Shown in pieces: positions 1 through 5,618 of a stretch of DNA of 9,018 nucleotides; within the stretch, counting starts at the first letter, position 1; each line of letters begins with the position of its first letter. A model generated the notes under the pieces. The model did not search any database. It was not told the DNA's origin and saw nothing but the letters and a program-made list of their open reading frames with translations. The stretch lies in the NCBI GenBank assembly GCA_030699055.1, contig JAUYKX010000235.1, forward strand, positions 1 to 9,018, in the 5' to 3' direction. The DNA is from Candidatus Nanopelagicales bacterium. GTDB taxonomy: Bacteria; Actinomycetota; Actinomycetes; S36-B12; UBA10799. Both the position numbers and the translations under genes were made by a program.

Positions 1-246
1 CACGACGACGGTGTAGAGCGGGATGCTGAGTTCCCACTCGCTCATGTCCGAGCCGCGGTCGGTGTACAGCGCTCCGGGGCCGTCTTCGAGGTAGCCGGTC
101 AGGTGATAGGCCGAGTTCTGCGCCGGGAGAGCAGGGGGTGAATCCGGCCACTCGTCATAGTCGAACGCCTTTCGAATGCCAACGAGACCCGAGCAGCGGT
201 AGGTGACCCTTGCCAGGAGGTCGTCGATGTCGAGTTCCAGCGTCAT
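1..246 (-). CDS. Probable tail terminator / tail-completion protein (partial, C-terminus outside window)
   Basis: Eighty-two codons are visible, starting at ATG 246-244 and running open to the left edge, so the C-terminus is missing. My translation begins MTLELDIDDLLARVTYRCSG and continues with a GIRKAFDYDEWPDSPPALPA stretch, then YHLTGYLEDG. A short helical start followed by a 'GI..a.dy.p..lp..P.' segment is what I associate with small siphophage tail-terminator proteins, which cap the tail tube and help join it to the head. The start overlaps the stop of the preceding gp10-like gene by four bases (ATGA), indicating translational coupling. Position after a gp10-type gene and before the expected major tail protein agrees with this role. 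Assignment rests on position plus weak family resemblance; it could be another neck or tail-completion protein. Confidence 0.55.
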   Translation of the reverse strand, partial: MTLELDIDDLLARVTYRCSGLVGIRKAFDYDEWPDSPPALPAQNSAYHLTGYLEDGPGALYTDRGSDMSEWELSIPLYTVVV

Positions 247-701
247 CGCCCGAAGCCCGCTATCGCATCATCAACCGACTGCAGGATCAGGTCCTCGATC
301 CGGCCTTCGTTCTCGGTCAGGGCAGGTTCGAGGAATGGGTGGGCCGGTCTGTACCTGGTCCTTTCCTCCTCGAACGGCGCATAGGTCTGCGGATCGCCCT
401 TGTTCTTCCCGCGGCGGGGTTTCTTCCAACGGCTCGTATCGGACTCGGAATACCCTCTCGACTGCCCAAGCCCGGGCTGTGGGCCGATGTGGGCTTCGAG
501 ACTCGCGCCCTTGCCCTGCAACTCGTGACCCAATGAGCCCTGCAGTTTCCGGGTAACGGTGTGGACCTTGCCCCGGGCGGAACCCTCCACCACGACGGCG
601 GACTTCTTGAACCCGGGGCGGAGCATCCGGTCGATCAGGCCGTCATCGCCGAACGTCCGGGCGAGCTCGCGGGCGCCTTTCACCGTGACCTTGATCTGCA
701 T
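243..701 (-). CDS. HK97 gp10-like tail-completion / head-tail joining protein
   Basis: A 152-residue protein starting MQIKVTVKGARELARTFGDD. The C-terminal half has the recognisable HK97 gp10 family pattern: YAPFEEERTR (a form of 'YApfvE.GTr'), then RPAHPFLEPALTENEGRI ('ARPFLrPAl.en...i'). The family acts late in assembly at the head-tail interface or in tail completion. The reading frame is open ten codons further upstream, but ATG 701-699 is preferred. It starts with the typical family N-terminus and shares one base with the upstream stop (TGATG), the usual coupled arrangement. The stop overlaps the next start as ATGA. Residues 88-103 are basic and Ser/Lys-rich (GYSESDTSRWKKPRRG), probably a loop. 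Family assignment is good; the exact position in the virion is inferred. Confidence 0.8.
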   Translation of the reverse strand: MQIKVTVKGARELARTFGDDGLIDRMLRPGFKKSAVVVEGSARGKVHTVTRKLQGSLGHELQGKGASLEAHIGPQPGLGQSRGYSESDTSRWKKPRRGKNKGDPQTYAPFEEERTRYRPAHPFLEPALTENEGRIEDLILQSVDDAIAGFGR

Positions 702-1327
702 CAGGCGCCCCAGACACCCGGCACGATCCAACCGTCGAGACCGGACGTAAGGATGCCGTCGACTTCCGCATCGGCCACGAGGAAGCCGACCATCCCATCG
801 GGGGAGACGACGGGTTCCGGCTCACCCTGCTGGTATCGGCGCCAGTAGATAAGCGAGACCGCAAGGGTCGTTTGCGCTACGTCGTCGGGGATGTGATCGA
901 GGCCGGCGTAGCCGGTGACCGCGATGTTGGCTGTCCCTCGTGACCAGTGGGAAGGTGCCCGCCCGATGATGTCAGGGGTGACGGCTTCGTAGATGATCGC
1001 CCGCTTCGGGGTCTGGTTGTACGGCCACAGCCTCCATGAGTTCGAGGAGACCGAGGTCGTGTCAACCGAGACACCGGACACGGACTGGAAATCGTCGATG
1101 AACAGCGTGTCGTCGCCCGTGCCGTCGTAGACGCGGGTATTGGACCCGACTCCCGTCCGGCTATTGCTCGACGACGCGAACCCCACAAACCCGACACGGT
1201 TCCGGGCCAGGAACGAGTCCACCCTCCCGGACGCGCGGAAGATCACGCTCGTCAGGAGCGCGTCGTCCACCGTGTCGTCGATCGAGGCGGCCTGCTTCAG
1301 GGCAGCCAGGGAGATGTACGAACTCAC
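701..1327 (-). CDS. Head-tail connector / adaptor protein (HK97 gp6 / SPP1 gp15 type)
   Basis: A 208-residue protein. The N-terminal part (SSYISLAALKQAASIDDTVD, then DDALLTSVIFRASGRVDSFL) is the helical 'lee.K..L.i.d..dD..l...i..As..ie.y..R' pattern of gp6-like connectors, which form a ring under the portal to receive the tail. A beta-rich insertion follows (VYDGTGDDTLFIDDFQSVSG), as in longer actinophage adaptors, and then a C-terminal helix with VAQTTLAVSLIYWRRYQQGE. The start is GTG at 1327-1325, supported by AAGGA at 1336-1340 with an 8-base spacer. The gene lies 60 bases after the preceding small gene, and its stop overlaps the start of the gp10-like gene. The assignment rests on the N-terminal pattern, length and gene order; ring structure and function come from family knowledge. 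Confidence 0.75.
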   Translation of the reverse strand: MSSYISLAALKQAASIDDTVDDALLTSVIFRASGRVDSFLARNRVGFVGFASSSNSRTGVGSNTRVYDGTGDDTLFIDDFQSVSGVSVDTTSVSSNSWRLWPYNQTPKRAIIYEAVTPDIIGRAPSHWSRGTANIAVTGYAGLDHIPDDVAQTTLAVSLIYWRRYQQGEPEPVVSPDGMVGFLVADAEVDGILTSGLDGWIVPGVWGA

Positions 1328-1387
1328 TCGGGCCGTCCTTGGTCGCTAGTGGGTAGGCGGGCTTGATCCGCTGAGGGAGCCGCGCGG

Positions 1388-1690
1388 TCATTCGTAAACT
1401 GCGACGACCCGCGTGTTCGATGTGGCCGCGATGACGAGCTTGCCGAATCCGACTCCGGGCTTGAGGTCGGTGTAGTTGGCCGTGTTCGACGCCAAAGACG
1501 TGATGCGGATGATCGTGTTGTCGCCGGAGGCGTTGAGGTCCGGCGTTGCGCCGAGATCACCGTCCTCGACGCGCACGGACCCGCCCTGCCCCGTGGGATA
1601 GGCGAAGATCCCGTACAGGTTGCCCAGCGTAGCCTTGACAGTTGTGTTGGAGCCGCTGCTGATCTCAGCGGTCAGGTTTCGTCCGTTCAT
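1388..1690 (-). CDS. Small hypothetical phage structural protein
   Basis: A 100-residue protein beginning MNGRNLTAEISSGSNTTVKA and ending GKLVIAATSNTRVVAVYE. I do not recognise its family. It is rich in Ser, Thr, Asn, Gly and Val with alternating hydrophobic residues, suggesting an all-beta fold. There is no signal peptide or membrane segment and no cysteine. ATG 1690-1688 overlaps the previous stop (ATGA), with GGAG 8 bases upstream, so it is probably translationally coupled to the 132-residue gene before it. Its place between the capsid gene and the head-tail adaptor suggests a head decoration, fibre or neck accessory protein, which is inference from position only. Confidence 0.65.
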   Translation of the reverse strand: MNGRNLTAEISSGSNTTVKATLGNLYGIFAYPTGQGGSVRVEDGDLGATPDLNASGDNTIIRITSLASNTANYTDLKPGVGFGKLVIAATSNTRVVAVYE

Positions 1691-2085
1691 GCGTCGGGCT
1701 CCACTAGAACGGTGACGAAGACAGAGCCGCCGGGTGTGGCTCCGGTGTTGTCCATGTAGGTTCGGAGCTGGAGTTGGTCACCCACGGCGACGCGGGCGCT
1801 GGCGTGTCGGATGGTCCCAACTACCGCGTCGTTGTTGGTGAGCAGGGTGATCGGATCGACCAGCACGGTGACGGCGGTGTTCGAACCAGCCGACGGTGCG
1901 TCGGATTGCAGGTAGACGTCGACCTGGTTGAACCGGGCGTTGGACGTGATCGACGGCGAAACCGCCACGACGGAACGGATCGTTCCTGCCGAGACGACCG
2001 GAGCCCGGTCCCACGTCGCCGTGAAGGGGCCGCCGGTATTCGACGTGATCGCCGTCCCCAGTGAGTAGGCGAGGCGGTCAGGCAC
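1687..2085 (-). CDS. Small beta-rich hypothetical protein, candidate head decoration protein
   Basis: A 132-residue protein from GTG 2085-2083, chosen because GGAG (2093-2096) sits 7 bases upstream. An open frame continues to an ATG at 2259, but that would add 58 residues of low-quality sequence across the divergent promoter region and into the opposite-strand gene, so it is rejected. The visible sequence is a run of likely beta strands: GTIRSVVAVSPSITSNARF, QVDVYLQSDAPSAGSNTAV, and a C-terminus of PGGSVFVTVLVEPDA. No family was recognised with confidence. It is the first late gene after the major capsid gene once the opposite-strand gene is discounted, which is where decoration proteins are often encoded. 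Decoration is a positional inference; a head fibre or neck protein is also possible. Confidence 0.65.
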   Translation of the reverse strand: MPDRLAYSLGTAITSNTGGPFTATWDRAPVVSAGTIRSVVAVSPSITSNARFNQVDVYLQSDAPSAGSNTAVTVLVDPITLLTNNDAVVGTIRHASARVAVGDQLQLRTYMDNTGATPGGSVFVTVLVEPDA

Positions 2086-2127
2086 GGGGGTACTCCGGTA
2101 GGGAGCGCAGTGATAAACTGAGCGCGG

Positions 2128-2137
2128 CTGTTGAGAG
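2128..2137 (+). repeat. 10-bp direct repeat, copy 1 (CTGTTGAGAG)
   Basis: An exact 10-base match to 2184-2193, on the same strand, 46 bases apart. The core TGTTGAG also occurs inverted as CTCAACA at 2162-2168, giving a plus-minus-plus layout. This could be an operator array or pairing partners in an RNA; either is inference. Confidence 0.6.
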
Positions 2138-2148
2138 CCCTTTTCTAT

Positions 2149-2180
2149 GCCCCGGTTCCGGCTCAACACGGAGCCGGGGC
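2149..2180. other. GC-rich hairpin between the direct repeats
   Basis: GCCCCGG (2149-2155) is the reverse complement of CCGGGGC (2174-2180). An alternative inner stem pairs CCGGCTC (2158-2164) with GAGCCGG (2171-2177) around a 6-base loop. No T-run follows on either strand, so it does not look like an intrinsic terminator. The central CTCAACA can also pair with either flanking TGTTGAG, giving mutually exclusive structures. Confidence 0.5.
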
Positions 2181-2183
2181 ACC

Positions 2184-2193
2184 CTGTTGAGAG
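2184..2193 (+). repeat. 10-bp direct repeat, copy 2, overlapping an RBS
   Basis: The second exact copy of CTGTTGAGAG. Its GAGAG end is part of the purine-rich GAGAGGG (2189-2195) that is the only plausible ribosome binding site for the ATG at 2200, with a short 4-base spacer. A protein bound here, or RNA pairing to CTCAACA at 2162-2168, would be expected to affect expression of that gene. Confidence 0.6.
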
Positions 2194-2199
2194 GGCTAG

Positions 2200-3258
2200 A
2201 TGGGAAGGATTGGGGCTGGACACCGGGCGGCTGTGACCCGGCGCAATAACGCCATGCAAGCGCAGATGACGGCACAGATGACGGCCCTGCGGGCGCAGTA
2301 CGACTCGGCTGGTAAGCGACAGATCCGAGCGCTACTTCACGCACTTGCACGTGAAACGAGCGTTCGGACCGTCTTGGAGTTCCTAGGCGGCGGTGAAGGT
2401 GCCGAAGCTTGGGTCTCTGCGGGTTTCCAAGTGACCGTGGCCGAGATGCAGGCCGATCGAAAGAAGCTGCTCGCCTGGGATGCCGATCGCCTCGGCTATA
2501 CGCCGTTCGCTAGTCAAGCATCCCGCCTGAAGCGACTGTTCGATCTGATTTTCGCGGACTTCGATGGACCGCTATCTGACGGCACAAGCGAACCAGAGTT
2601 GCGCGAGTTGGCAGCTATGACCGGTAAGTGGCTAGCCGTAACGGTGAGTCCGGACCGACAGCGGGATGAGTTGTTACAGGTCGGCAAAAGTCCGTATGCC
2701 GATGCCACGATGGCAGCTCGGTTGGCCGCAATAACCGGACTACGTTTGGTCTATCTGCGTCGCTACAAACGGAACGACTATGGACAATGGATGTGGTTCG
2801 CCCTCCTCGACCGCGCGACACCCAGGCGCAGATACCTCAACATCCCAATGATCCACGATGGCATGACATCGCGAGGCTGGTGGGCTAATCCTCATTCTGC
2901 CGTTGCCCAGCTCGAACAGCACAAGCGCCATGTACGGACCAATTGGTGGTCGCGCTGGACAAGCACTGGTGCCGGGGGAAGTTGGGCCATGCGAAAGGAC
3001 GAGCACCGACGTGCCCATTTACCGGAGTATGCCCGCCGCAAGCGTGAGTATCGGTGGCGAAACCACGAGAAGTCATTGGAGCGTGAGCGCGCCTACCAAG
3101 CGGCCAATCCTGACAAGGTCAAGGCATGGCACCAAGCCTACCGAGAGCGGCACCGCGATCGCATTCGAGCTGCCAACGCCGCTTGGCGTTTGAAGAAGCG
3201 ACTAGAGAAAGAGGGGACTGGTCCCGTTGGGGATCAGGACCAGTCCCTCGCGGCTTAG
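2200..3258 (+). CDS. Opposite-strand 'moron' gene: methyltransferase-like Rossmann domain plus basic 15-residue repeats, function unknown
   Basis: A 352-residue protein and the only plus-strand gene. Residues 57-68 (TVLEFLGGGEGA) resemble the glycine-rich motif I of class I SAM-dependent methyltransferases, followed by a second strand ending in an acidic residue (VTVAEM, 78-83). DLIFADFDGP (115-124) sits where motif IV would be, and KWLAVTVSPDRQ (143-154) looks like a later core strand. No NPPY or DPPY catalytic motif or Pro-Cys motif is visible, so activity is uncertain. Residues 264-335 are extremely basic with aromatic residues exactly 15 apart (Y284, Y299, Y314, W329), like the repeats that precede nuclease domains in some phage HNH proteins; no HNH motif is present. 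ATG 2200 has GAGAGGG just upstream; M19 and M23 lack an RBS. GC is about 59% (2401-2820) against about 66% in the capsid gene, suggesting separate acquisition. It sits inside the late operon but on the other strand. Alternatives are an inactive Rossmann protein or a novel nucleic-acid-binding enzyme. Confidence 0.75.
   Translation: MGRIGAGHRAAVTRRNNAMQAQMTAQMTALRAQYDSAGKRQIRALLHALARETSVRTVLEFLGGGEGAEAWVSAGFQVTVAEMQADRKKLLAWDADRLGYTPFASQASRLKRLFDLIFADFDGPLSDGTSEPELRELAAMTGKWLAVTVSPDRQRDELLQVGKSPYADATMAARLAAITGLRLVYLRRYKRNDYGQWMWFALLDRATPRRRYLNIPMIHDGMTSRGWWANPHSAVAQLEQHKRHVRTNWWSRWTSTGAGGSWAMRKDEHRRAHLPEYARRKREYRWRNHEKSLERERAYQAANPDKVKAWHQAYRERHRDRIRAANAAWRLKKRLEKEGTGPVGDQDQSLAA
3211..3249 (-). 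terminator. Rho-independent terminator for the major capsid transcript, inside the 3' end of the convergent gene
   Basis: An 11-bp perfect stem pairs GGGACTGGTCC (3214-3224) with GGACCAGTCCC (3237-3247) around a 12-base loop. Two more pairs form if G3213 is bulged. Read on the minus strand, the stem is followed by TTTCTCT, the U-rich tail expected of an intrinsic terminator; on the plus strand the following bases (TCGCGGC) are not T-rich. It begins five bases downstream of the capsid stop codon. A terminator after the capsid gene is common in phages and helps give it high, separate expression. Here the same bases also encode the last residues of the plus-strand gene. Confidence 0.75.
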
Positions 3259-4796
3259 ACGGTCACATTCCGGCCGACTGCCGTGTGCAGGGTCGAGATA
3301 CCCGAAGGGATCAGGGCCATGCGGAACGACGCGACCAGGATGTTGCTGTCGGTCTGGATGTTGCGGTCCGACTCAAGCGTGAACTCGCGTCGGAAGCCCT
3401 GCTTCCAGCCGTTGACGTTGACGAGCACCAACCAGCCCAGCGAACCCGCGGTGGAGTTCGACAGGCCATCGGCCTCGACCTTGTCGGAGCCCGTGACCGG
3501 GGTGGCCTCGGAGGCAAGGATCGGGATGCCGAAGAACCGCGCCAGTTCGCCCTGCAGAATGGTGGCATTCGGGCCGTAGACGTCGAGCGTCTTGACCTGG
3601 GTGATGTCGTACATCGTGTTGAGCGTTGACTGGCCGGTGATGATCCGCAGGTCGGAGGGACGAGCGCCGTACCGGCCGAGCAGGCCGCGGATCGTGGTGA
3701 AGTTGGCCGTTGTGAGAGCGGCCGCCACGTTGGACACCTGCCCGGTGTTCGTCACGAGGGCGAACTTGCGCAGGCCGTTGAACGCGAGGTAGAACGCGCC
3801 CGAGGCGGGTGCGCCATTGTCGGTGTTGACGTTGCCACTTCCGGCTGTCTCGGTGTCGCCGTGGACGATCAGGTCATCCATCGTCTGGGCACCGCGCCGG
3901 ACGAGGTTTCCGCGAACGGTGGACGCGATCGGGATGATCGAGTCTTCCGAGACTTCGCCCGAGAACGTCACGTCGGCCTGGATCTTGCGAGCCGTCAGGG
4001 TGGCGTTGCCGGTGTTCGGCTCGCTCCCTGTGACCGCCGTGTTCTCGGCCGAGGCGTAGTAGAACGTCACATCCGCGTCGAGGGTCGGGAGGGTATACGG
4101 GTTGGTCGGCATCGCCACGCGGGGGATGGATGCCGAGACAGCCGTAGCCAAATGTACATCGCGCCAAAGCTCGGCTGAGCTGAACGTTGGCACCCATTCA
4201 TCACCGGCATTGGCGCCGGTCGAGGTCATCGCCTTGTACGCCTCGCGCCGGTAGGCGGTGTACGTCTTGGCGACGAAGCCATCGACGTCGTGGGCCTTGA
4301 CGTAGCCGCGGTCCACGACAGTCTGGGGGATCGGCGTTGCGGCGCCCTTGAGCGCTTCCTCGGCCGCCGAGTACATGACCTGACGCATCCGCAGGGACGG
4401 CTTGTATTCCGGGTTGACCTTGCCGCCGAGCATCTTGGACACGATCCACAGGTTCGTGGCGATGTCGGCAGGAGTGGCACCGGCCTCGGTGTACATGTCG
4501 TCGCCGCCGTAGAAGGCGGGATTGTCGCCGGCCTTCGGCACGATGCCACCGGGCGGCACATCGCCGAGATTGGTGCGGTTGGGAAGCGGCCTCTCGGCCT
4601 TCAGTTCCGCGATCGACTCGCGGAGATCCTTGGCCCATGCGGGTTCCGGCATCTCGACCAGCTCGACGGTGCCACTCTCAACGGCTACCGGCTGGGCCGC
4701 CTTGATCCGCTCATGGACCTTGTCGGCGATCTGGTCCGCCGCTTCGGGGGCGAGCTCGACCGTCTCGGCCGGCTCGGGGGTCTTGGTTTCGGGCAT
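3255..4796 (-). CDS. Major capsid protein, HK97 fold, with long N-terminal extension
   Basis: A 513-residue protein that forms the icosahedral shell. The core from about residue 199 has familiar HK97-family blocks: a GDEWVPTFSSAELWRDVHLA entry region, IPRVAMPTNPYTLPTLDA, then KIQADVTFSGEVSEDSIIPI (E-loop and spine-like part), TMDDLIVHGD at 305-314, and ARPSDLRIITGQSTLNTMYD followed by GELARFFGIPILASEATP. The first ~190 residues are not core. Residues 1-70 are acidic and helical (EAADQIADKVHERIKAAQ), like the delta domain that scaffolds the prohead and is removed by the protease. ATG 4796-4794 has GGAG about 10 bases upstream. It follows the prohead protease by 74 bases. No separate scaffold gene lies between them, consistent with a fused scaffold. 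The cleavage site cannot be placed from sequence alone. Confidence 0.92.
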   Translation of the reverse strand: MPETKTPEPAETVELAPEAADQIADKVHERIKAAQPVAVESGTVELVEMPEPAWAKDLRESIAELKAERPLPNRTNLGDVPPGGIVPKAGDNPAFYGGDDMYTEAGATPADIATNLWIVSKMLGGKVNPEYKPSLRMRQVMYSAAEEALKGAATPIPQTVVDRGYVKAHDVDGFVAKTYTAYRREAYKAMTSTGANAGDEWVPTFSSAELWRDVHLATAVSASIPRVAMPTNPYTLPTLDADVTFYYASAENTAVTGSEPNTGNATLTARKIQADVTFSGEVSEDSIIPIASTVRGNLVRRGAQTMDDLIVHGDTETAGSGNVNTDNGAPASGAFYLAFNGLRKFALVTNTGQVSNVAAALTTANFTTIRGLLGRYGARPSDLRIITGQSTLNTMYDITQVKTLDVYGPNATILQGELARFFGIPILASEATPVTGSDKVEADGLSNSTAGSLGWLVLVNVNGWKQGFRREFTLESDRNIQTDSNILVASFRMALIPSGISTLHTAVGRNVTV

Positions 4797-4853
4797 GCTG
4801 AACTACTCCGCGTTGGTCCCACGGAGCGCTCGTGTGACGGATTAGGTGAAGCG

Positions 4854-4871
4854 GCGGGTTGTCGTACCCGC
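4854..4871 (-). other. Short hairpin between protease and capsid genes
   Basis: GCGGGT (4854-4859) and ACCCGC (4866-4871) form a 6-bp stem with a 6-base loop, beginning at the last base of the protease stop codon. There is no T-run after it on the minus strand, so it is not a convincing terminator. It may be an mRNA processing or stabilising element upstream of the capsid RBS, or chance in GC-rich DNA. Confidence 0.3.
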
Positions 4872-5611
4872 TAGGACGACTGAGGAAAACGAGCCACCCG
4901 ACGTGAGCGCGGGCGGATCGTGGCGACGAGGCGTCTGCCTTCCCGGATCATCACGTAGTCCGGGGCCTCGGGATCGGAAGTCATGTTGAGTTGATCCTCG
5001 ACGGCGGCCTTGACGAGACGCTCCAACGCGTCCGGTGTCATCTGCCAGTTGAGACGGGCCAGATCGGTAACGACCGGCATTCCCTTGTACGTGTCGATGT
5101 CGGTTGCTTCGTGTTCCTCATCCGGCTCCGCGATCTGGTCCGCGAACCAGCGCAGCGCCGACTTGACGCCTGTGATCGTGGCGTCGGTGTTGGCCGGCAT
5201 CGGGACGATCGACCACTCGCGGAGCGCCCACTGGGTATGAGTGGGGACGCCGTCGATGGTCTTCATGACCAGCGGGTCGAAGCCGATCGAGGTCTTGCGG
5301 ACGAACCCACCGAGGACCAGGGCGCGGACGTTCTGCGCCTTCGGGGTCGGAGCGTAGACGGCGGATGAGTCGATCTTGGTCCGCGACACGTCGAGCTTCG
5401 TGGCCTTGCCGATCGGTTCCGCCGTTCCCTGAGTCAGCGCCCATTCGTGCGCCCAGTAGACGAGGGGGTTGGCGAGGTACTCGGCGCGGTTGGTCAGGCC
5501 CATCGGGTCGACCGATTCCATGTCGGAGTCGACCCGGGGCGTGGTGATCGTGGCTTCCAGCCCACCGGCATCTGCCTTGGTGATCGGGCCGGTCATGTGC
5601 TTGAGGTTCAT
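4871..5611 (-). CDS. Prohead maturation protease, HK97 type (peptidase family S78)
   Basis: A 246-residue serine protease that cleaves the capsid scaffold domain during head maturation. The family pattern is clear: VYWAHEW (51-57) carries the catalytic His55, VRKTSIGFDP (104-113) carries the nucleophile Ser108 in the 'SIGF' block, and REWSIVPMPANTDATI (131-146) is the conserved 'E.Siv..PAn..A.i' block, possibly supplying the third catalytic residue (E132). The C-terminal ~85 residues are acidic then basic, ending RPRSRRVARFPQSS. The open frame extends to an ATG at 5845, but that part shows no protease-like sequence and overlaps the preceding gene. MNLKHMTGPI at 5611 gives the usual short N-terminus and starts seven bases after the previous stop. 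It lies directly upstream of its substrate, the capsid gene. Confidence 0.92.
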   Translation of the reverse strand: MNLKHMTGPITKADAGGLEATITTPRVDSDMESVDPMGLTNRAEYLANPLVYWAHEWALTQGTAEPIGKATKLDVSRTKIDSSAVYAPTPKAQNVRALVLGGFVRKTSIGFDPLVMKTIDGVPTHTQWALREWSIVPMPANTDATITGVKSALRWFADQIAEPDEEHEATDIDTYKGMPVVTDLARLNWQMTPDALERLVKAAVEDQLNMTSDPEAPDYVMIREGRRLVATIRPRSRRVARFPQSS

Positions 5612-5618
5612 CGCATAC

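Larger units (their letters stand above)
2086..2199. promoter_or_regulatory. Divergent intergenic region between the opposite-strand gene and the downstream late genes
   Basis: These 114 bases separate two divergently transcribed starts, so any promoters for both genes should lie here or in the flanking coding ends. It contains two copies of CTGTTGAGAG (2128-2137 and 2184-2193), an inverted copy of their core (CTCAACA, 2162-2168) and a GC-rich hairpin (2149-2180). I could not find a convincing pair of -35/-10 boxes on either strand. The right-hand repeat overlaps the ribosome binding site of the plus-strand gene. The regulatory role is inferred from layout. Confidence 0.5.

Noticed and set aside
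702..731. A start ten codons upstream for the gp10-like gene
   Set aside because: It would overlap the adaptor gene further; ATG 701 overlaps the adaptor stop as TGATG and gives the usual family N-terminus.
2126..2146. A plus-strand intrinsic terminator (GGCT-loop-AGCC followed by TTTT)
   Set aside because: The stem is only four base pairs and there is no plus-strand gene upstream for it to end.
2086..2259. An upstream ATG start for the 132-residue minus-strand gene, adding 58 residues
   Set aside because: The added part has a non-protein-like composition, would overlap the opposite-strand gene and cross the repeat-hairpin region, and lacks the GGAG that the GTG start at 2085 has.
2200..3258. 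HNH homing endonuclease for the opposite-strand gene
   Set aside because: The basic repeats recall proteins that carry HNH domains, but no H-N-H metal-binding motif, GIY-YIG or LAGLIDADG motif is present in the 352 residues, and neither flank shows intron-like structure.
2128..3258. Transposon or insertion sequence carrying the opposite-strand gene
   Set aside because: The 10-bp repeats lie only on the left side, 46 bases apart. No matching inverted ends or target duplication was found near 3200-3260, and no transposase motif is present.
4290..4874. A 194-codon plus-strand open frame opposite the capsid gene
   Set aside because: It overlaps the well-supported capsid gene in full, and its composition is typical of an antisense shadow.
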